From: Candidatus Poribacteria bacterium
GTDB lineage: Bacteria > Poribacteria > WGA-4E > GCA-2687025
Assembly (NCBI GenBank): GCA_027625215.1
Contig: JAQBWJ010000063.1
Coordinates: forward strand, 1 to 8,310
Length of the DNA: 8,310 nucleotides
Direction: 5' to 3'
Under the pieces are notes generated by a model that was not told the DNA's origin, did not search any database, and saw only the letters and a list, made by a program, of their open reading frames with translations. Shown here one piece after another: positions 1-5,026 of the stretch (position 1 is its first letter; each line of letters begins with the position of its first letter). The position numbers and the translations under genes were made by a program.

Positions 1-524
1 ACGCCGTCCGTGTCGGTGAGAATGACGAGCAAGTCCGCTCCGACGGCGTTCGCCACATGCGCCGAGAGCGTGTCGTTGTCGCCGACGCGAATCTCGTCGA
101 CGGACACCGTATCGTTCTCGTTGATGATCGGCACGACGCCGTACCGGAACAGCGAGTGAAGGGCGTTCCCGAAGTTGACGTACCGCTGGCGGTCGGACAG
201 GTCGTCCGCCGTGATGAGCAGTTGGGCGACGGTCACGTCATGCTCGCCGAACGCCGTCATGTAGGCGCGCATCAACAGGTTTTGCCCGACGGCGGCAACC
301 GCTTGCAGATCGCCGATGTGACGCGGCTTCTCGGCGAGTCCGAGTTGCCCGATGCCCGCGCCGATGGCTCCCGACGTGACGAGGATCGTCTCGATCCCTC
401 GTTGACGCGCCGCGACGATCTGTTCCACCAGATGGCGGATCGTCGGCTCGTCAAGCCGGTGCGTTCCCCTCGTCAACGTACTCGTCCCGACTTTGACGAC
501 GAGCCTTCGGACGCCGTTGAGCAA
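1..524 (-). CDS. proB: Glutamate 5-kinase, N-terminal part (partial, cut by window edge)
   Basis: ProB phosphorylates L-glutamate with ATP to gamma-glutamyl phosphate in the cytoplasm, the first and feedback-controlled step of proline synthesis. Reading the minus strand gives about 174 residues of the amino-acid-kinase fold: the nucleotide-binding start LVVKVGTSTL (residues 8-17), VTSGAIGAG (49-57), AAVGQ (77-81), DRQRYVN (111-117), PIINENDTV (132-140), VGDND (147-151) and LLVILTDTDG near the edge. These match the E. coli enzyme closely; the rest, including any PUA domain, lies outside the window. No ATG is available near the conserved start. The best start is TTG at 524-522, with GGAG four bases upstream, which puts seven residues before LVVKVGTS, much as in E. 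coli. This start lies inside obgE, giving a 74-nt overlap and suggesting translational coupling. The start is inferred; the identity is firm. Confidence 0.95.
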   Translation of the reverse strand, partial: MLNGVRRLVVKVGTSTLTRGTHRLDEPTIRHLVEQIVAARQRGIETILVTSGAIGAGIGQLGLAEKPRHIGDLQAVAAVGQNLLMRAYMTAFGEHDVTVAQLLITADDLSDRQRYVNFGNALHSLFRYGVVPIINENDTVSVDEIRVGDNDTLSAHVANAVGADLLVILTDTDG

Positions 525-1824
525 GATACTCCGTGAACGTTTTGGGGCTGTCTGCCGAGTTGAACTCAAGTTCCACGTCTCCGATGACAATGGTGTCCCC
601 GTCCTTCGCCTTCACCTTACGCAACGCCTTGATGAGCCCCATCCGGTCCAGTCGGCGATGAAGATGCCAGACGGCTTCGTCGTTCTCAAAGTTCGTCATC
701 ACGACGGCGCGTCTCACGGCGTCACTTTCGACGCGAAAGGCGTCCCCGTCGCGCACGATTTGGATGCCGCGTTTCGCCACATACTCGATGACTTCCGTCT
801 CCGGCTCGTACGCGCGTTTCGAGGCTTCCTCCGCCTTCAGTTCTTCGAGCGCGGTGTAGGCGTTGAACATCAGTTCACGCAACCCCTCGCCCGTCGCGCC
901 CGACACGGTGAAGACAGGCGCGCCCGCCAACCGCTTTCGCAACTCCGGCAGATGCGTCTGCGCTTCCGGCAGGTCGATCTTGTTCAAAACGATCAGTTGC
1001 GGCAGTTGCGCGAGTTCGGGGCTATGCAACCGCAGTTCTCGGTTGATGACGCGGAAATCGTCCCAAGGGTCGCGCCCATCGACCCCCGCCGCGTCGATGA
1101 CGTGCAGCAACAGCCGCGTCCGTTCGACGTGCCGCAGGAAGTCGTGTCCGAGCCCCGCGCCCTCGTGCGCGCCCTCGATCAGTCCCGGCAGATCGGCGAC
1201 GACGAAGTTCTTTTCCGCCTCCACCCGCACGACGCCCAGATTCGGCTCCAACGTGGTGAACGGGTAGTTGGCGATCTTCGGCTTCGCGTCCGAGACGGAC
1301 GACAGGATCGTTGATTTTCCCGCATTTGGGAAGCCCACCAACCCGACATCCGCGATCAACCGCACCTCCAGTTGGATGGCGCGTTCCACGCCCGGTTCAC
1401 CATTCTCGGCGATGCGCGGCGTGCGGTAGGAACTCGACTTGAATGAGGCGTTGCCCCGCCCGCCGATCCCGCCGCGCGCGACGATCACTTCCATGCCCGC
1501 CGTATTCAGGTCGGCGATGAGCGCGTCTTCATCGAGGTCGAAGAGGCTCGTCCCGACGGGAACAATGACGCGCAGGTCGCCGCCGTGTTTGCCGTCCGCC
1601 TGTTTGCCCGTGCCGTGTTCGCCGCGCTCGGCTGCGTACTGCTGGCTGTAATGTTGGTCGAGCAGCGTGCTCACGGATTCACTGGCGACGAAGATGATGT
1701 CGCCGCCGCGTCCGCCGTTGCCGCCGTCGGGACCGCCGCGCGGGACGTGCTTCTCCCGTCGGAACGAGACGCACCCGTTCCCGCCGTCCCCCGCTTTGAC
1801 TCGTACGATCGCGCGATCCAACAT
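451..1824 (-). CDS. obgE: GTPase Obg/CgtA (ribosome assembly GTPase)
   Basis: Obg is an essential GTPase that binds the 50S subunit and links its late maturation to the stringent response. The 457-residue protein shows all three expected domains. The glycine-rich Obg fold covers residues 1-158, with GDGGNG at 12-17, PRGGPDGGNGGRGG at 28-41 and GGIGGRGN at 118-125. The G domain covers about 159-330, with the P-loop GFPNAGKS (164-171), switch I FTT (189-191), DLPG (211-214), NKID (281-284) and SGA (308-310). The C-terminal OCT domain covers about 340-421, after which a charged tail runs to 457. Start ATG at 1824 gives the standard MLDRAIVRVKAGDGG opening; a weak GGGA lies nine bases upstream. 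It follows rpmA by 91 bases, with a stem-loop between, and its last 74 bases overlap the proposed proB start. The tail beyond OCT is the part shared with proB. Confidence 0.98.
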   Translation of the reverse strand: MLDRAIVRVKAGDGGNGCVSFRREKHVPRGGPDGGNGGRGGDIIFVASESVSTLLDQHYSQQYAAERGEHGTGKQADGKHGGDLRVIVPVGTSLFDLDEDALIADLNTAGMEVIVARGGIGGRGNASFKSSSYRTPRIAENGEPGVERAIQLEVRLIADVGLVGFPNAGKSTILSSVSDAKPKIANYPFTTLEPNLGVVRVEAEKNFVVADLPGLIEGAHEGAGLGHDFLRHVERTRLLLHVIDAAGVDGRDPWDDFRVINRELRLHSPELAQLPQLIVLNKIDLPEAQTHLPELRKRLAGAPVFTVSGATGEGLRELMFNAYTALEELKAEEASKRAYEPETEVIEYVAKRGIQIVRDGDAFRVESDAVRRAVVMTNFENDEAVWHLHRRLDRMGLIKALRKVKAKDGDTIVIGDVELEFNSADSPKTFTEYLAQRRPKARRQSRDEYVDEGNAPA

Positions 1825-1853
1825 GCGTTACATTCCCAGCCGGAAATAAGACG

Positions 1854-1885
1854 AAAAGCCCCGACGCAATCCGCGCGAGGCTTTT
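1854..1885 (-). terminator. Terminator-like stem-loop between rpmA and obgE
   Basis: AAAAGCC at 1854-1860 and GGCTTTT at 1879-1885 form a 7-bp stem, with a further CG/CG pair inside after one mismatch. Read on the minus strand it ends in GGGGCTTTT and then a T-rich stretch. It lies 30 bases after the rpmA stop and 29 bases before the obgE start. The form is symmetrical (A-run and T-run), as in weak intrinsic terminators. The large loop and short U-tract make partial read-through or attenuation as likely as full termination. Structure is seen; function is inferred. Confidence 0.5.
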
Positions 1886-1915
1886 CCAACGTTCACGTCG
1901 ATTCTTCGAGAGCGA

Positions 1916-2185
1916 TCAGTCGGCGGCGGTGTCCGCTTCGTAGACGCTGACCTGCTTCTTGTCGCGCCCTTTGCGTTCGTACTTCACGATGCCGTGCACC
2001 GTTGAGAACAGCGTGTCGTCCCCGCCTTTGCCAACGTTGACGCCCGGATGGATCCGCGTACCGCGCTGACGAACGAGGATCGTCCCCGCCTTGACGCGCT
2101 CGCCGGAGAACTTCTTGACGCCCAGCATTTTCGGGTTGCTGTCGCGCCCGTTCGACGTGCTGCCTTGACCTTTTTTATGCGCCAT
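1916..2185 (-). CDS. rpmA: 50S ribosomal protein L27
   Basis: L27 is a late-assembly protein of the large subunit whose N-terminal tail reaches toward the peptidyl-transferase centre and the P-site tRNA. The 89-residue product has the canonical MAHKKGQGST start, NGRDS (12-16), LGVKKF, and VRQRGTRIHPG, the L27 signature region, followed by NVGKGGDDTLFS. Its length is typical, with a short acidic tail (YEADTAAD). There is no cleavable N-terminal extension of the Firmicutes type. The ATG at 2185 is preceded by GGAG at 2194-2197 with an eight-base spacer, inside the 21-base gap after rplU. Co-transcription with rplU is expected, as in most bacteria. Confidence 0.98.
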   Translation of the reverse strand: MAHKKGQGSTSNGRDSNPKMLGVKKFSGERVKAGTILVRQRGTRIHPGVNVGKGGDDTLFSTVHGIVKYERKGRDKKQVSVYEADTAAD

Positions 2186-2206
2186 CGGATGCGCTCCAGC
2201 CTTCGG

Positions 2207-2521
2207 TTAGACGTTGATCGCTTCGATTTGAAGCCGCGTGTAGAACTGACGATGACCGTTCTTCGTCTTCGAGTGCTTGCGCTTCTTCGACTTGAAGACG
2301 ATGATTTTCTTGTTCTTCTCTTGGCGAAGAATCTTGCACTTCACGCTCGCGTTCTCGAGGGTCGGGCTGCCGACTTTGACGTTGCCGTCGTCGTCCGCGT
2401 AAAGGCGGACATCTTCGAGCGTCACTTCGTCCCCGACTTCGCCGTCCAGTTTTTCCACATCAATCAGGTTGCCGACCGCGGCGCGATACTGCTTGCCGCC
2501 GGTGGCGATAATGGCGTACAT
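2207..2521 (-). CDS. rplU: 50S ribosomal protein L21
   Basis: L21 binds 23S rRNA in the large subunit and is nearly always encoded just before L27. The 104-residue protein opens MYAIIATGGKQYRAAVG, the usual L21 start. It contains KIIVFKSKKRKHSKTKNGHR near the C-terminus, which matches the conserved basic L21 signature ending in GHRQ-x-YT. The frame is open upstream to 2653. However, the ATG at 2521 is where family similarity begins, and it has GGAG eight bases upstream, so the longer reading is rejected. A candidate promoter and a hairpin-rich leader of about 150 bases lie upstream, a common place for autoregulation of ribosomal proteins. The gap to rpmA is 21 bases. Confidence 0.98.
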   Translation of the reverse strand: MYAIIATGGKQYRAAVGNLIDVEKLDGEVGDEVTLEDVRLYADDDGNVKVGSPTLENASVKCKILRQEKNKKIIVFKSKKRKHSKTKNGHRQFYTRLQIEAINV

Positions 2522-2540
2522 CCGTCGAACTCCAATGATA

Positions 2541-2575
2541 CCCTTATTCAAAAAGGGGCGCCGATTCGTCAGCGC
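2541..2575 (-). promoter_or_regulatory. rplU leader: attenuator-like hairpin with overlapping alternative stem
   Basis: On the minus strand GCGCTGA (2575-2569) pairs with TCGGCGC (2564-2558), seven pairs including one G-T, around a CGAA loop. CCC and five Ts (2554-2550) follow, the layout of an intrinsic terminator, and it ends 28 bases before the rplU ATG. A second short stem, CCCTT with AAGGG (2557-2553 and 2545-2541), uses part of the T tract, so the two structures could compete. The L21 leaders known from Firmicutes are a precedent for control at this place, but I see no specific match to them. Stems are seen; regulation is inferred. Confidence 0.5.
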
Positions 2576-2678
2576 GTCGTTCCCTGCGTCTCGAAATAGC
2601 GAATTGCCGTTCGGTTGCCGGAAAAGGTTGTGATGTGACGGCGCGTCGTTCAAAAGACAGACTCCACCGCCATCGATG

Positions 2679-2708
2679 ATGCTATCGCCACACCACCCCC
2701 AAAGTCAA
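2679..2708 (-). promoter_or_regulatory. Candidate sigma70 promoter of the rplU-rpmA operon
   Basis: On the minus strand a -35 box TTGACT (2708-2703, five of six consensus bases) is followed after 18 bases by TAGCAT (2684-2679, four of six). It lies just downstream of the M16 stop codon. A start of transcription near 2672 would give a leader of about 150 bases before rplU. No other good promoter is visible between the M16 gene and rplU. This is pattern matching only. Confidence 0.45.
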
Positions 2709-2720
2709 GACGCGGTTTTG

Positions 2721-3953
2721 TCAGCGTAGCGCACCCAGCGGACCCAACCCCAGCAGGAACGTCCGATCCAACGGGTACGCCTTGAGTACCGCGTCCACCG
2801 CCGCCGCATCGACGGCAAGCAACCGATTCGTCACCGTGTCGAGATCGACATACTCCCGACGGTACGTCCACGCGCGTCCGACGGCGTTCAGCCTGCCCAT
2901 CGGCGTCTCCGCGCCCAGCACCAACCCCGACGCGATCTTCTGCTTGGAGCGGTCAATCTCGTCGTCGGCGATCCCGTTCTGCGTCACATCCGCCAGAATC
3001 CCTCGCACCGTGTCGGCGACTTCCTGCGCCTGTCCCGGCGCGCACGAGGCGTAGACTTCGTACTGCCCCGCGTGGTCTTCCGAGTCGTGGCTCAGACTCG
3101 CCTCATCCACGAGTCCCGGATCGACCAACGCCCAATACAGCCGCGACCCGACATCATCCCCCACGGCGGACGCCAACACCTGCGCCGCGTACCGCGAGTC
3201 GTCCTGCGTGCTTGGTCCCGGCGCGAAGAAGATCAGGTGCGCCCGCGTGAACTTCTCGTTCTTGAGAATGTGCGTGTCGGACGCCTTCGTCGGCGAGGCG
3301 GTGTCGCGCGGCGTCTCGAAGGAGCCCCACCCTTGAGTCATCGTCGCCACCTGCTCGACGGCGGCGTCAAAATCGAAGTTGCCCGTCAGGGTGAGCGTCA
3401 GGTTGTTGGGCGCGTACCGCCGCTCGAAGTACTCCATCATCTGGTCGCGGGTGAGCGCTTTGATCGACTCCGGCGAGCCGAGCACGTTGTTCCCCAACGG
3501 ATGCCCGCCGTAATACCGACGACGCGCCTCGAAGTAGCCGACGGCGGGCGGGATGTCGTCGTACCGCGCGATCTCTTCGAGGATGACGTTCTTTTCGATG
3601 TTGAAGTCGTCGTCGCGGAGCGAGGGGCGCATCATGTCGGTCAGCAGGTCGAGGATGCGCGGCTGGAACTCCGGCAGCACCCACCCGTAGTAAACGGTGT
3701 CTTCCGTCGAGGTGAAGGCGTTGAACCGCGCGCCGAGCTCGTCCATTTCGCGGTTCACGTCTTCGGCGGAGCGTCGGTCGGTGCCTTTGAACATCATGTG
3801 TTTGAGGAAGTGACTGACCCCGTTAATCTCGTCCGTCTCGTCGCGCGCGCCCGTGCGAACGAAGTAGCCCGCCGCCATCGACTGCGCGGCGGGGTTCTGC
3901 TCGCCGACGATGTTCAAGCCGTTGTCTAAGGTCGTGTGGTGGAAGCGCATCAT
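2721..3953 (-). CDS. M16-family zinc peptidase-like protein with altered HxxEH motif (HFLKH)
   Basis: M16 peptidases (mitochondrial processing peptidase, PqqL and YmxG-like proteins) close two homologous halves around a peptide. The 410-residue length fits the M16B class. The N-terminal half opens FHHTTLDNGLNIVGE. The zinc motif reads GVSHFLKHMMFKGT (residues 45-58). Both His ligands (48 and 52) are present, but the general-base Glu is Lys51 (codon AAA; GAA would be Glu). The downstream region with the third ligand, NVILEEIARYDDIP (about 122-135), is intact, as are NAFTSTEDTVYY and the hinge after about 200. In the C-terminal half, SRLYWALVDPGL stands where M16B enzymes usually have SRL...REKRGLAY. 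There is no signal peptide or membrane segment. Start: ATG-ATG at 3953/3950 with GGAG nine bases upstream. A longer frame from 4031 adds residues unlike the family. The protein may be an inactive or partner subunit, or the Lys may be a sequence error. Confidence 0.94.
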   Translation of the reverse strand: MMRFHHTTLDNGLNIVGEQNPAAQSMAAGYFVRTGARDETDEINGVSHFLKHMMFKGTDRRSAEDVNREMDELGARFNAFTSTEDTVYYGWVLPEFQPRILDLLTDMMRPSLRDDDFNIEKNVILEEIARYDDIPPAVGYFEARRRYYGGHPLGNNVLGSPESIKALTRDQMMEYFERRYAPNNLTLTLTGNFDFDAAVEQVATMTQGWGSFETPRDTASPTKASDTHILKNEKFTRAHLIFFAPGPSTQDDSRYAAQVLASAVGDDVGSRLYWALVDPGLVDEASLSHDSEDHAGQYEVYASCAPGQAQEVADTVRGILADVTQNGIADDEIDRSKQKIASGLVLGAETPMGRLNAVGRAWTYRREYVDLDTVTNRLLAVDAAAVDAVLKAYPLDRTFLLGLGPLGALR

Positions 3954-4048
3954 AAATCGAGTCTCCGGAAAGTCACGTCGTCCGTCCACATCGCACTTGT
4001 AACATGTACTGCGGAATAGGTCATTAGGCAAGAGTCATAAATAGGGTT

Positions 4049-4071
4049 AGCCCGTTCACATCTCGCGGGCT
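4049..4071. other. Inverted repeat in the divergent intergenic region
   Basis: AGCCCG (4049-4054) and CGGGCT (4066-4071) form a perfect 6-bp inverted repeat with an 11-base loop. It is midway between the M16 start (3953) and the divergent small gene (4208). Neither side has a T run, so a terminator is unlikely. It could be an operator or chance. The M16 promoter should lie between here and 3954, but I found no convincing box. Confidence 0.25.
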
Positions 4072-4113
4072 GCATCGATTGACTTGAATACACTCATTGG
4101 ACAACTTAATAGG

Positions 4114-4143
4114 TTGGGATACGTCTCAGGTTGATGGTATAAT
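4114..4143 (+). promoter_or_regulatory. Extended -10 sigma70 promoter for the 4208 gene
   Basis: A perfect TATAAT at 4138-4143 is preceded by TG and one base (4135-4137), the extended -10 form. TTGGGA at 4114-4119 (four of six) lies 18 bases upstream as a -35 box. Transcription would begin near 4150, giving a leader of about 58 bases before the ATG at 4208. It is the best promoter match in the window and lies in an AT-rich patch (24 of 60 bases G or C at 4081-4140). Confidence 0.72.
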
Positions 4144-4159
4144 AAAGCCTGTAGCCACT

Positions 4160-4184
4160 GTCGGGATAGTTGGCGATCACCGAC
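4160..4184 (+). promoter_or_regulatory. Hairpin in the 5' leader of the 4208 gene
   Basis: GTCGG (4160-4164) pairs with CCGAC (4180-4184), and GAT (4165-4167) pairs with ATC (4176-4178) after a single bulged A, leaving an eight-base loop. It starts about ten bases after the predicted transcription start and ends 11 bases before the Shine-Dalgarno GGAG. It is not followed by a T run. It could stabilise the messenger or bind a regulator; no known riboswitch was recognised. Confidence 0.35.
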
Positions 4185-4207
4185 CTACTCTAATTGGAGA
4201 TGGTAAC

Positions 4208-4564
4208 ATGACAACGCGGACTTCGTACATGGTCGGAATCTGCGTGGACGAATATCAGACCGGACGTGATGATTGGGATGACCCCATAATCCAAGATGGT
4301 GTGTTGTACATCGAATCGTGTGCAACGGGTCGGCTCGGTGACGTTGGGTACTTCCGGTTGAAGAGACGTGGTTCCGATGTATGGGAGCAGTTTCGAGGTA
4401 CTGGCAGGATTTATGTTGTCGGCAATCTGCTACACTTCGACCTCGATCCACACGGTTTTCAAGACGAGGTGCGCGCATATTCGGGTTTCGTCGCTGTGCC
4501 AGAAGACAGTCAACTTCATCTGCCAGACGATTTGTTCGTACCCGATCCGGAACCGCTCCACTGA
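4208..4564 (+). CDS. Small acidic protein of unknown function (118 aa)
   Basis: I do not recognise this protein. The product starts MTTRTSYMVGICVDEYQTGR, is acidic (about 21 Asp/Glu against 10 Arg/Lys) and alternates short hydrophobic stretches with turns (GVLYIES, GYFRLK, RIYVVGNLLHFDLD, SGFVAVPED). This suggests a small beta-rich cytoplasmic fold. It has no signal peptide, membrane segment or clear catalytic motif, and ends in a Pro-Asp-rich tail. The ATG at 4208 has GGAG eight bases upstream and an extended -10 promoter further up, which supports a real gene and this start. The frame is open back to 4097, but that would place the promoter inside the gene. GC is lower than in the neighbours (30 of 60 bases at 4201-4260, against 42 of 60 at 5281-5340 in nadB), which hints at recent acquisition or a fast-evolving lineage gene. 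It is transcribed alone, divergent from the M16 gene. Confidence 0.72.
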   Translation: MTTRTSYMVGICVDEYQTGRDDWDDPIIQDGVLYIESCATGRLGDVGYFRLKRRGSDVWEQFRGTGRIYVVGNLLHFDLDPHGFQDEVRAYSGFVAVPEDSQLHLPDDLFVPDPEPLH

Positions 4565-4930
4565 GTATCAAAATCGACGTATCGATGGTCTGGCGCGATC
4601 TCACAATCTACGCCACTCACCTTATGTGTAAGTCGTAGAATGGTTCCAACGCAAACCCGGCGCCGCCTAACCACCGTCCCGTGTCATTCTGAGCGACAGC
4701 GAAGAATCCCGACCTTCCACCCCAACGTCCATCCCTCCCAACGTCCTTCCGAGCTCCGCGAGGAATCCCTCCGAAGCCCCCACATGCCGGAGAGATTTCT
4801 CCCGCTGGTCGATAATGACGGCGGGGAGTACCTCCGCAACCTAGCGCATCGAACCGCCCACGCGCCAAACCACCTCTGCGCCCATCACGCCTAACAGGGC
4901 GCGACCACCCCCATTGTTCGCCCAAGTCGT
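4565..4930. other. Non-coding stretch between the small gene and the nadB promoter
   Basis: No convincing gene lies here. The minus-strand frame across it gives a Gly/Arg-rich peptide without family features and looks like translated repeat. The first 115 bases hold nothing I recognise, and no clear terminator follows the small gene. Positions 4681-4820 hold the repeat element listed separately. Positions 4821-4930 are C-rich and featureless up to the nadB promoter. Confidence 0.6.
4681..4820. repeat. REP/MITE-like intergenic repeat element (about 140 bp)
   Basis: The left end (4681-4710) carries GTCATTCTGAGCGACAGCG followed by AAGAATCCC. This is a variant of a GTCATTCTGAGCG-AAGCGAAGAATC repeat that I recall from intergenic regions of many bacteria. 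A degenerate direct copy, TTCCGAGCTCCGCGAGGAAT, lies at about 4747-4766. The right end (about 4791-4820) reads as an imperfect inverted copy and finishes in AATGAC, the complement of the left GTCATT. Together they form an element with one internal direct copy and imperfect terminal inverted repeats. It encodes nothing and is probably moved or copied by an enzyme encoded elsewhere. Repeat copies are seen; the element class is inferred. Confidence 0.6.
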
Positions 4931-4960
4931 TTGACGCGCCATCCCCGCGAGTGCTACCAT
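4931..4960 (+). promoter_or_regulatory. Candidate sigma70 promoter of nadB
   Basis: TTGACG (4931-4936, five of six) is separated by 18 bases from TACCAT (4955-4960, four of six). TG plus one base stands directly before the -10 box (4952-4954), the extended form. Transcription would start near 4967, about 60 bases before the chosen ATG at 5027. The box also explains why the open frame starting with TTG at 4931 is not the real gene start. No NAD-responsive operator was recognised. Confidence 0.55.
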
Positions 4961-5026
4961 TCACTGCCAACCGGACAGGCACTCCATATCGCGCGTTCCT
5001 CGTTCGATCCGATGAATCGAGAGTTC

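Noticed and set aside
493..1314. Plus-strand open frame (273 residues) opposite obgE
   Set aside because: It has shadow composition and no ribosome-binding site or family motif; obgE on the other strand is certain.
2522..2653. Longer rplU start adding 44 residues
   Set aside because: The added part is unlike L21 and covers the leader hairpins. The ATG at 2521 has a good Shine-Dalgarno and begins the family similarity.
3072..3929. Long plus-strand open frame (285 residues) opposite the M16 gene
   Set aside because: It is rich in Arg and Val with no family features, lies fully antisense to a clear gene, and reflects high GC in the third codon position.
3954..4031. Longer start for the M16 protein
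   Set aside because: The added 26 residues do not look like a signal peptide or the family. The ATG-ATG at 3953 has GGAG at a good distance.
4097..4207. Longer start for the small acidic protein
   Set aside because: It would place the extended -10 promoter and leader hairpin inside the coding region. The ATG at 4208 has a strong Shine-Dalgarno.
4185..4604. Minus-strand frame (139 residues) over the small acidic gene, considered as the real gene instead
   Set aside because: It is rich in Arg, His and Cys, with no promoter or ribosome-binding site, whereas the plus strand has both.
4617..4982. Minus-strand frame of 121 residues in the intergenic stretch
   Set aside because: It translates the repeat element, including the FFAVAQNDT string expected from that repeat, and overlaps the nadB promoter.
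4931..5026. TTG start of nadB at 4931
   Set aside because: The TTG is part of a likely -35 box, and the extra N-terminal residues have no counterpart in NadB.
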